The notes beneath the pieces were generated by a model that was not told the origin of the DNA, did no database searches, and saw only the letters and a list, made by a program, of their open reading frames with translations. From NCBI RefSeq assembly GCF_037176765.1, contig NC_090025.1:171538040-171602039 (forward strand): DNA of 64,000 nucleotides. The letters run 5' to 3'. This DNA comes from Anolis sagrei. Its lineage: Eukaryota > Chordata > Lepidosauria > Squamata > Anolidae. The translations under genes and the position numbers were made by a program. This document shows, one piece after another, positions 23,901-35,900 of this stretch; the stretch's first letter is position 1; each line of letters opens with the position of its first letter.

Positions 23901-26900
23901 ACTACTTAATAATTTAGTTTGGTTCTGACAACAAAAGGAAAATATTGGGCAACATTCTGCATCACATTCATAGCAACGTAAATGTAGCTTCAAATGACCT
24001 AAGGAATGGATCTCCAAACCCACCTTGAACTCCAGGAGATCATCCGAGCCACCAAGGTCTGTAGTGCAGTTGAATGGGGAGGGGGACTTCAGGATGATGG
24101 AGCCACCTCCTTGCTACCCAAAAAGGGGCAAAAGATATGCCCATGCCATCCTGTGCCCACCACCACCACCACCACCACTTTTGTTGCTCAAAGTAGTTCA
24201 CTGGAGTTTAAGGTGTGTTTCGGGAGGTCTCTGCGATACTAAAAGTGCCACAAGTGTGAATAGAAACAAAAGATTGTATAATTGCTTGGCATCCTGTAAT
24301 CCTATATCGCAAATTCACAACTGCATTCAATGCAGAATGCCAAGCAATTATATTCAACCAATGAACATGTTCTACTAGAGATGGGGAACATGTGGCTCTC
24401 CAAGTATCATTGGTTAGCAACCATAATCTCCCTCCTCAAAACCAGCGATGAAATCTGCAAAACCTCACACCATCTGTATAACATGCACTGAATTCTGTTT
24501 TGGGTTGGATCTACACTGTAGAATTAATGCAGTTTGATCATAATTTAACTGCTATGGCTCATTGCTATGGAACATGGGAGGTATAGTTTGGTAAGGAACC
24601 AGCACTCTTTGCCAGATAAAGTTAAAGCCCTTGTCAAACTACAACACCCATAGTTCCATAGCATTGAGGCATAGCAGTTCAAGTGGTGTTACACTGCATT
24701 AATTCTACAGTATAGATGCACCCTTCGTTAACTTAAGAGACACTATATAATTGAGCTTGGCGAGAGTATAGCGTAACTCACTCCTTTTATCTATGAATGT
24801 TTGAAGCCACCAACTTTTGCTAATTGTATGGGATAGGGGTGAATATGTAGCTTTCCCAGTCTTGCAAAACAGCAAATCTCCTATCCACACAGTCAACATT
24901 CAAATGTCAATGGATTCCCCATCCCAAATTATATCTACCATACCAACTTTATGACAGAGTAGCAGGGGCACATAAGATAGGCTTTAATTTGTATGTTGAT
25001 ATATATGGGAATAGGTTATAAGCATGATTGCTTTGAATTAAGTACAGAAATGAAGAGACTAAGACAACAGTGACTGATAAGGCATGAAATGACATCTTTT
25101 GAATTATTTGTTTTGCATCTCAGACAGAGAAAAAGACAAGATATAAATAGCAGCAGCAACAATGACAACAATAAAATAAGGAAGCCTATATCAGCATATC
25201 TACGAGGGTTAACTGAAAAGTAATGCCTCCACCTGTGTTACTTGGGTTTGGATGGGAATATTTTAATAAATCAAATGCAGAAATAATCCTTAGATTATTT
25301 CCACTATTCACTTTTCCACATAATCACCAAACAATTGGATACATTTCTGCCAACAATGAACAAGTTTTCTGAAGCCGTCACGGAAGAAGTCGACACTCTG
25401 TTTCCGCAACCAGCATCTCACAGTTCTCTCATTCTGGGTACCCATCTTCCGATAGCCAAACAAAGCAATAATGTGACTCACATGTTCTTGTGAAATGCCA
25501 ATTATGATTGAAATTTCTCTCTGAGTGATATGATGATTGTCCTGAATCAATCTGTCAACCTTTTGCTTGTGAAATTCGGTGGTTGCTGTCACATGACGTC
25601 CAACACTTTTTGTCATGAAAGTCAGATGTTCCCACATCAACATCTTTAAACTTACTCACCCAATGATGCACAGTACTCACATCAACACAATCACAATAAA
25701 CAGCTTGCATTCTCTGATGAATCTCCTTTGGGGTGACACCTTCTGCTGTCAAGAATTCAATGACTGCACGTTGCTTAAGTCGCATTGACCGACCGTCTGT
25801 GCAGGGTTCCATACTTCATACTTTAACAACAGAACCATTCAATGCTAAGGCTTTCCGCCCAAATGGAACTGCAAAGGAGAGTCTACTAAACAAGCCAGTA
25901 CCTGCCACATACCAGTACTGCCATCTGTTGAGGAATTAAGAAGGTGGAGGCATTACTTTTCATTCAACATAAAGTGGGTGTGTGGGTAAAGACACAATCA
26001 TGGCAATACTGTCACAATCATGACTTAGTAGTGATCATGAATATGGAACAGTTACAGTATAAACAAACAGACAGATACTTACCTAGGATGGCAGAACCGT
26101 TAATCATAAATCCAAATATACCACTTTCTGGAGGTTTTGCTCCTGTATCACTAATACAAATGCAAACAAACCAAAAAGAGCATATTTTAATTTAATTTGC
26201 AGAGGTCACATTAATAATCTTATTCTACTAAATTAATAAACATACTTAAATTTACTGTCTGCTAATAGAAAGCTGGATTATATTTCATGCCTGAGAATGT
26301 AGGGCTTTGCTAATCAAAGAGGAGCAAGACAGAATAATTACAACTTCTACTGAAATCAATGAAGGATGTTCAAACCCTCTCCCAAATACACAAGTGTAAC
26401 AACCTGAACCTTTTTTTGGATCTCAGCTCCCAGAAGCTGTAAGTCAATAACCACTTATGTTCGAAAAGAAAAGAATTAATGGCCAGTGTCCTTAACTGGG
26501 GTCCCTTCCACACAGCTGAATAAAATCCCACATTATCTGCTTTGAACTGGGATATATAGCAGTGCGGGCTCAGAAATCCCAGTTCAAAGTAGATATTGTG
26601 GGATTTTCTGCCTTGATATTCTGGGTTATATGGCTGTGTGGAAAGGCCCTACATCATCTAAATAAGAATATTTGCCTAAGTAACTTCCCCAAACTTAATG
26701 GAAACATGTGTCACCTATGCTCTGCCACCATGCTGGCAGAATGAACCTCCTCCTCCCCATATAGGTAATGTCTGGTAAAGTAGGTTGGGCAATGGGCGAA
26801 GAGGAAAGATACCCTTCTGACAACAGTGTCACCATGGTTGCTAAGTAGCGATTGTGAATACGGAACCCTTACCTAGACTTACCCATCTGTCACTATTCTA

Positions 26901-29900
26901 TATTCGTGATTGCTACTTGGACACAATTGTGACATAATCCCACTCAACCTACTTTACCAGGCACTAGATACACAAGGAAGAAGAGATCCATTCTGCCAGC
27001 TATTGAAGACACAGTCAATGACATTTTAATCAGGTTTGGGAGATTTGGGTAAAGGGAGGCTATTTAGTTAAGTATCCTTAGCATACTTTATTTATCTATC
27101 GTGTCAGAAATGAGTTGAAGATACAGTTATAATTATTTAAAAACACAAAGTTTAAAAACTTGGCATTATACTAGATTTCCTTTGACTAGAAGCTAGCCAC
27201 TTGGAGAGCCTCTGGTGTCGCTGTAAGAAGGTCCTCTATTGTGGCAGGGCTCTGGCTGCATTGTAGTACGTGGTCTGTGGTTTGCTCTTCTCCACACATG
27301 TTGCAGACTCTACTTTGTAGCCCCATTTCCTAAGATTGGATATGCATCTCGTGGTGCCAGAGCACAGTCTGTTCAGCCCCTTCCAAGTTGCCCAGTCCTC
27401 TGTGTTTCTAGGAAGGGGGGTGGGATTTCTCATCTGATATCAGCCACAGCTTGAGGTTCTGGGTTTTAGCCTGCCACTTTTGGACTCTTGCTTGCTGAGG
27501 TATTCCTGCGATTATCTCTGTGGATCTTATATCAAGCTGTTTCTTGATTTAAGGTGTTGGGACGGTGGCTGATATCTGAGTAGAAGATGGGCCTTAGATC
27601 TCAGTGCCTTTGTTCTTTCATTACAGGCTGCTACTTCCCAATGGATATCAGGTGGTACAATACTGGCTGAACAGTATAATTTCTCCAGCGGTGTAGGGCA
27701 TAGACATCCTGTGACAGTCAACATATCCAAGCCCTTATAGCTTGGTCCTGAGTAAAAAAACTAACAACTCAACTCTATCAGTATCAACCTCTGGCTGGGT
27801 TGAATATGACTGAATAACTTTTTAAAGACATCTTTCAGAAGCATGTTTATGTGTTTTTAAAAGTATCTTACATTCACAATTTCATTAGAAATAAGCCAGG
27901 AGGAAATTTACCTGCAGTGTGAAACTCAAATGAACCACTTAGGACAAATCTGAAGTACTTTTGCAATTTGAAACTGGCCCGTGCTACCTGAATAATATAC
28001 TGAGCTGTGATCACTTCAGATCCTTTGAAGAACACTAGGTAAGATGAGAACAGCGCCTGTACAGGTGACTCACGCACAATCTGAACTTCTTCCATGAACA
28101 CTTAATGGCTTAAGAGCATTCCAAATTGCACTGAAAATCATTCATCCTTATTTAAGTTTTTCACATTCAGGTTTGATGTAGGAGTTAAAATGCTTTGGAA
28201 ATGTGAATACTTTAATCCTATTTGGATATTGACTATTTTTGTGTTTTTACCTATACTGTAACCATTTTAATTTGCAAGCTGCTGCAGTTTTGATGGGAAA
28301 GTCAGAGTATAAATAAAGTTTACAATAACAACAAATAAGCCCTACTACAAAACTATATTTTAATAACACTACTAAATTAACAGCACAGTACATTAAAAAG
28401 TATGATTACATATGAGAGGATGGACAGAATGAGGGCACTCTCCCCAAATAAGAATTTTGTCCATCCAATTAAATTTTCATCCATTTCCCAAATTTCTAAC
28501 TTTCTAGAGTGGGGCTTCCTTTGTTCCTTAGGATACATTTACACTGACTCTTTACTCCAGGGTCAATCTGGAGTGTCAAATTCTGGATTGCCCCTGGGAG
28601 GGTTTTGACTGCCATCCCCTGGCTACTGCAGAGATGGGAAGGAGTCTTGACTTTCCAGAAGTGCAAAACCACTGGGCAACCACCCTGACTGTCCACACAG
28701 AGGTAGTCACCGGGTATGACGTGGTTAGTGTCCATTGCTCAAAGCCTGGATTCACATTTGCCAGGGTGCAAGGGCAACATGGGAGAGGGGAAGGGAGAGG
28801 AGAAATCACACCCTCCATTCCCCAAGCCCTTCTCTGATTGCCTTTGTGCCCCAGCGAATGTCAACCTAAGTAACATGTAACAGACACTAGCCATGTTGCA
28901 CTAGCTAGATGCCACTACAGTCAGAACAGGAAGGAGGGCACTGGCTGTCCAATGTTGTCAAAACAAGTTTGGTACCAATTGACAAGTTTCTCGTTCTTGA
29001 ATTGGGAGTATAGTAACTGCTTTGGGAGATGGTGATCGGGCATTCGGACAACATGGCCAGTCCAGCAGAGTTGGTGGTGTAAGAACATCACTTCAGTGCT
29101 GATGGTCTTTGCTTCTTCCAGCACGCTGACATTTGTCCTCCTGTCTTCCCAAGACACCGAGGGCTCCAGGAAGCCAGAATATGATTACAGTTCTTTTCAA
29201 GATAGATTCTAATAAGGACAAATACAACAATAAAGATCAATAGGAAGGACCCTTAAAGGAAAGGATTTAATAACTGTTTCAAAATTCAAGCATGTACAAT
29301 TCTTATCTTTTGGAATTTGCTGTCTTTCTTTTCCATCAAGTTCTAGGTGATTTTTCAAGTTCATTATGCTCAAAATGACACTTTACCAAAAAAGTATTTG
29401 AATTGAATGTTATGCTCCCCATTCAGCAACAAATAAAGGGTTGATAATAAAGAGAGTTTTTTTAAAAAAAATCCTTAAGTATTTAGGATTTATTGCAAAT
29501 TGCTATGTCCTTAAAGAGAAACCTGGCATTATCTGTCATAGACTTCTATGTTTCTATGATGCTGCTTGCTTTATTAGTGTACTGATAAATCAGTGTTTAT
29601 AATTGGTGTACTTCCTTAAAATCTGTGATAATATTCTAAGGCTCAAACCACATTTTTGTGACTTCCTGAACAGATTAGAGAAGTTATTCATTTTATCAAT
29701 CTGATTTTTTTAAAAAAACTTGTGATTTCATGATATAACATTTTTGCAATGGTTTACAATTTTTAGAGGTCTCTCGCAATGAATAGAGGAATCCCACTAT
29801 GTGGTTTTATATGTCTTATGTAGTATGCTGTGAGAATCATTTTGAATAATCTTGCAGTAAAGCCAACTTCTCTATCAGATGGTCAAAAGGCACCAAAGTC

Positions 29901-32900
29901 ACAGCTCTGCCTGGAATCTCAGTTTCTACTTGGCTTTGACTCCAAACCAAGGTTCTCCTTTTACAAAGGTTAACTTTAGGGCATCTTGTGACAATCATAA
30001 AAGCACATGATCAAAATGAAGATTAAGACAAAGGGCACATCTACACTGATCTTTCAATGCAACTTCAATCTGATTTCAAACAGTGGTAACTACAAAACGC
30101 ATGCCACCAAAGTATGCTGTGTGTGCATTAAGGAAAAGGGATGGGAATGTCTGAGTTAACCTCCTATGCCTTCAGAGTCCTCGTGCAAATCTCTCCCAGA
30201 AAAAAAATGGGCAAAAAACACATAGCAGTTTGAGGCCACCTTCCATTGTTAATGTAATTTCTTTATTCTATTTTTCACTTTCACAGGGAATTTCGGTGCC
30301 ACTAACCTCAGCAAATGTGGAGGGATGACTGTAATTGTGTAATGTGAAAGGGCACTTATGCTAAACTCTACATATACTACTGAGTCTCGTCAAACTCACA
30401 ACAGCCCATCCACTTTCATATACCATATATACTTTAGTATAAGCCGATCCGAATATAAGCCAAGGCACCTAATTTTACCACAAAAATCTGGGCAAACAAA
30501 TTGACTTGAATATAAGCCAAGGGTGGGAAATACAGCAGCTACTGGTAAATTTCAAAATGAAAATACATACCAATAGAATTACATTAATTGAGGCATCAGT
30601 AAGTTAAAAAAATTTTAGCATTTGCATTAAACTGTAATTTAAGATAAGACTGCCCAACTCTGATTAAACCATTATTCTTAACTTCTTCAATGTAAATGTG
30701 CTTAAGTAGCCTTCCAATAATAACAGAGTAAAATAATAAATGTAATAATAATAATAATAGAGTAATATAATGGAAATGTAATAATAACAGTAATAGAGTA
30801 AAATAATAAATGCAATAATAACAATAATAGAATCAAATAATAAATTTAATAATAATATAGTAAAATGATAAATGTAATAATAATAACTGAGTAAAATAAT
30901 AAATTATCTTGACTCGAGTGTAAGCCATGGGAGACTTTTTCAGCCAAAAAAATGGGCTGAAAGACTAGGCTTATGCTCAAGTATATACAGTAATTTAGGA
31001 ACAGAAGACCCCTGTGAAAATAGGAGGGGAGAACAACTCCTTAGGAATCTCTGGGTTCTTCAGCATGGCCAGAGTCATGCTGGAGGACTCAAAGATTCAA
31101 ACAGGGAAGTTATTAATAAAATAAGTGAACAATCAAATCCACAAAAGTTACATCCACAAATGTGGAGGGCCTGTTGGGAGGTATAAGCCTTATCTAGATA
31201 GTAGGGCTGTGAATCGTGTGCTCTCCAGATGATGTTAGACTGTGATTTCCAACAGCCTTGCCCTGCATAGCCAACAGAGAAACACCAGAAGCTGCTGTCC
31301 AACATTTGCACAGCTGCAGTTCCTATTCTTGGTACATAGCAGTGGTTCCCAGCCTGTGGTCTGTGCACCAATAGTCCGCAATAACTAAAGTATGGCCCAT
31401 GGCCTCATCTTTACTACACCGTTGCAACAAGAGCAACTGGTCTAGCAAAACCTTCTTATAGTACCGAGGCTTATTAAATACAGTTTTCTGCATGGCATAT
31501 GTTCTGTATCAGAAACTAGAGCTGATATCTATCCAATGCAATTTTCTGAATCAGCACACCAAATAACCAAACCGAATCTAAAATATGTAACCATTTTGGT
31601 ACTAATGTTGGAGAGTGGCCCCTGTCCAAAGTGGTCTCTGGTCAAAAAGGTTGAGAACTACTTGATTGCAGCCCTTGTTCTGAGAAAACTTCCATTGCAG
31701 GAAAGAGGTAACTTTCCAAATGTTTTGGATTGCAACACCTTCCGTTCCTCCAGATGTTTTGAATTTCAACATCTTCAGTTCCTTACTACCAGCAACATGC
31801 AAGGGCCTGTTGGGAAGTATAAGTCAAAATATTTGGAGGACCAAAAACAATTCACACTAATACAGATGAGAGCTAATTACTGCAATTGTCCTTTCTAGTG
31901 ATTTCAGATATAATCCTAAATCTACTTGGTGGACAGGATGAATTCTGTTATATATAAAAATGATAGCCTAATCCTTCACATGTGCTACTTTTCCTGTTGA
32001 GTTCTTCTTTGCTACCTACTAAACATATTTGTTATCTATTTTCTGAAGTTAAATCCTTACTTCTGTTTCCATGGAGCAGTTTGAAAATGATAGCCTTCAT
32101 TTACAAAAAGGAAAACTCTGCCAATTGATCCTGTTGATGTAACACACAAGCTTCCTGCTGTTATCTGTAGGCCTGTAGCCCTACTACACAATTTTTTACT
32201 ATTTTCATATTGATGGCCCTATCCTTAGGAATATTGGGATTGATAGTTTAATGGTAGATACATAGCATTCTCTGCCAGCGAGCCCCTTTCTGGTTCAGGC
32301 CTTCTCCTATGACATAATGTGACAGACTGATATTTGTTTTTTTCCCAACCTGTGAGGGACTTCTTCCATTTTTGTTCCATATTGTTGTTATATTCCCATG
32401 TGTTGTTATTGTTTGCCTTTGAAAATTTTCTATTTTATAGTGACCTTAAGGAGAATCTATCATAGGGTTTTCCTGACAATTTTTGTTCAGAAGGGGTTTG
32501 CCTTTGCTTTGAGGCTGAGAGAGTGTGACTTGTCAAAGGTCACACCAAAGGTTTTCATGAACAATAAGACATTCTGTTCTACTCCATCCTACTCTGGCAT
32601 TCTAGTTTCCTAAAAACTTGCAATGCACCAATAGATAGAGCAGTGGTTCTCAACCTTCCTAATGCTGTGACCCCTAAATGCAGTTCCTCATGTTGTGGTG
32701 ACCCCCAACCACAACATTATTTTTGTTGCGACTTCATAACTGTAATTTTGCTACTGTTATGAATCATCATGTAAATATCTGGTATGTAGAATGTATTTTC
32801 ATTCACTGGACCAAATTTGGCACAAATACTCAATATGCCTAAATTTGAATACTGGTGGGGTGGAGGAATTGATTTTGTCATTTGGGAGTTGTAGTTGCTG

Positions 32901-35900
32901 GGATTTATGGTACATTTAAATTAAACTCCACCAACGATGCAATTGAACCATACTTGGCACACACAACTCTAATAACCAACAGAAAATACTGGAAGGGTTT
33001 GGTGGGCATTGACCTTGAGTTTGGGAGCGGTAGTTGGCCTATATCCAAAGAGCACTGTGAACTCAAACAATGATGTATCTGGACCAAACTTGGCACAAAT
33101 AATCAATATGCCCAAATGTGAACACTGATCGAGTTTGGGGAAAATAAACCTTGACATTTGGGAGTTGTAGTTGCTGGGATGTATAGTTCACCTGCAATCA
33201 TAGAGCATTCTGAAGCCCACCGATGGTACAGTTAGGCCAAACTTCCCACACAGAACCCCCATGACCATCAGAATACACAGTGTATTCTGTTGGTCATGTG
33301 TTTTCTGATGGTCTTTGGCGACCCCTCTGACACCCCCTTGCGACCCCCCCAGGGGTCCCGACCCCCAGGTTGAGAAACACTGAGATAGAGCAAGCATGGG
33401 CAAACTTTGGCCCTCTAAGTGTTTTGGACTTCAACTCCCACCATTCCTAACAGCCGGTGTAGGCTGATAGGAATTGTGGGAGTTGAAGTCCAAAACAGCT
33501 GAAGGGTCAAGTTTGCTCATGCCTGAGACAGAGGCTTGCAGACTAGCACAACTCTACTATATCATCCTTTTGAGTGTTACCAATCTATTGCCCTAAACTA
33601 CCATTCTTGACCCCGAAATGACTCTATCACAAGATTTTCTTGCCAAAGTCTGTTCAGAAGTGGTTTGTCACTGCCATCCTCTGAGGCTGGGAGAGTGTGA
33701 CTTGCCCAAGGTCATCCGGTTTCATGGCTGAGCAGGGATTTCAATCCCAGTCTCCAGAGTCATAATCCAAAACTCAAAACACTACACCATGCTGACAATC
33801 CAACAAAATTAAGTTGATATAATTCCCAATTTGGGGGGAAAGGCATAGCACCCTCTAAATACCACACTGAACCACAAATCCCACAAGCCTGGAAGATGGT
33901 CCTAGTAAAGCAATATGATCTGGAATCTGTCCAGAGAAGGAAGATCCAAACAGTGAAAGGTCTGGAGGCCAAGTCCTACAAATAGCTCAGGGAGCTGGGT
34001 ATGTTTATTTTGGAAAAGAGAGTGAGAAGGAACATGATAACCATGTTCAAATATTTGAAAAGTTGTAATATTGAGAAGGGGTCAAGCTTATTTTCTCATG
34101 CTCTAGAGCAAGGGTCCTCAAACGAAGAGGAACTGGCTCCTGCCCTAAAATTTAGATTTAGGATTGCCCTAAATCTAAAATGACTTGAAGGCATGCAACC
34201 GTAACAATCCGAATTAACTTGTCTATCTCATCATTCATCAGCCAAAAGCCGGTCCTCACTTCCCACTGAAATGAATACTGGATTGTTCTTTCATGTTTTT
34301 TTGCACTACAAATGAGATATATGTAGTGTGCATAGGAATTCATTCATGTTTTTTCAAACTATAATACATCCCTGCCTCCATCACAACGGTCCCCAACCTG
34401 TGGTCCATGGACCACTGGTGGTCCACAAGAACTGAAATACGAAAGCAACGGGTCTCATGAAATCCTCTTATAGTGCTGAGGCTTATTAAATATGGTTTTC
34501 TGTGGACGAGCAGATGGTGACTAAGGTAAAGGTAAAAGTTTCCCCTAACATTAAGTCTAGTCGTGTCTGACAATTTGGGGGGGGGGGGAGGGGTGTGCTT
34601 ATCTCCATTTCTAAGTTGAAGAGCCAGTGTTGTCCATAGACGCCTCCAAGGGCATATGGTCAGCATAACTGCATGGAACACCATTACCTTCCTGCCAAGG
34701 CAGTACTTACATTTGCATGTTTTCAAACTGCTAGGTTGGCAGAAGCTGGACCTAACAGTGAGAGCTAACCCCGCTCCCAAGATTCGAACCACTAACCTTT
34801 TGGTCAGCAAGTTCAGCAGCTCAACGGTTTAACCCACTGCACCACTAGGGCAACTGCTGGATGGCATATGTTCTGTATCAGAAACTAGAGCTGATGTGGT
34901 CTATCCAATGCAATTTTCGGAATCAGCACTCCAAATAACCAAACCAAATCTAAAGTTGACCAAAAACCGATTCGTAACTCTTTTGGCACTAATGTTGGAG
35001 AGTTGTCCCTGGTCAAAGTGGTCCCTAGTGAAGTGGTCCCTGATAATAATAATTAAAAAAAGGTTGGGAACCACTGGTCTAAGGAACCATGAATAGGCCC
35101 CGTTTAAAATGTTTGAGGACCCCTACTCAAGAGACTAGGGCATGAAGCAATGGATTCAAAGGAGTGTGGTGGAGTCTTTTTCTATGGAAGCTTTTAAACA
35201 CAGACCAGATGGCCACTGTTTGTTTTCTACTGCTCTAGAAACTTATGATTCATCTATCAACTCTGTAGAATGGGCATGAGAAAACTTAAAAGTCCATGAG
35301 TTTTGGACTTAAACTCTCATAATTCCTAACAGCTGGTAGACTGTTAGGAATTGTGGGAGTTAAAATCCAAAACACCTGGAGGGCCTAAGTTTGTCCATGC
35401 CTGCTGTAGAATGAATGGAGTTTGCCTCCAGTTTAACCACCATGACACAATGCTGTAGAATGCCAGGGTTTGCAATTGCTCACCCCACTCCCCAAGGAGC
35501 CCCCGGTGGTGCAGTGGGTTAAACCCCTGTGCCGGCAGGACTGAAGACCGACAGGTCACAGGTTCGAATCCGGGGAGAGACGGATGAGCTCCCTCTATCA
35601 GCTCCAGCTCCTCATGCGGGGACATGAGAGAAGCCTCCCACAAGGATGATAAAACATCAAATCATCTGGGCATCCTGGGCAATGTCCTTGCAGACGGCCA
35701 GTTCTCTCACAACAGAAGCGACTTGCAGTTTCTCAAGTCGCTCCTGACACGACAAAAAAAAAAAACCCACTCCCTGGATTTGAACCACTGGCCTTTTGGT
35801 CACTAAGTTCAGCAGCTCAACGGTTAAACCTGTTGCACAGAATTTAAAATATTGTTTGATTTTTATTCTGTTATTGAATTATGTGTTTTTAATTTAAGTG

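Larger units (their letters stand above)
34109..35125 (+). mobile_element. hAT MITE (family A), with nested insertions
   Basis: Ends caagggtcctcaaac and gtttgaggaccccta. TSD ctctagag / ctcaagag (34101-34108 and 35126-35133), 7 of 8 matching. It holds a family B hAT, which itself holds a SINE. Confidence 0.85.
33845..35215 (+). mobile_element. Old CR1/L3-like LINE fragment, split by hAT
   Basis: The left part (33845-34108) translates in pieces to CR1 C-terminal text: [35 protein letters not shown]. The right part (35134-35215) continues it with 'gcttttaaacacagacc'. The hAT at 34109-35125 separates the halves. It is more diverged than the CR1 copies elsewhere in the window. Confidence 0.75.

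Noticed and set aside
35520-35580. tRNA gene (A- and B-box present)
   Set aside because: It is the head of the S1 SINE, repeated many times in the window, and I did not see a full cloverleaf.
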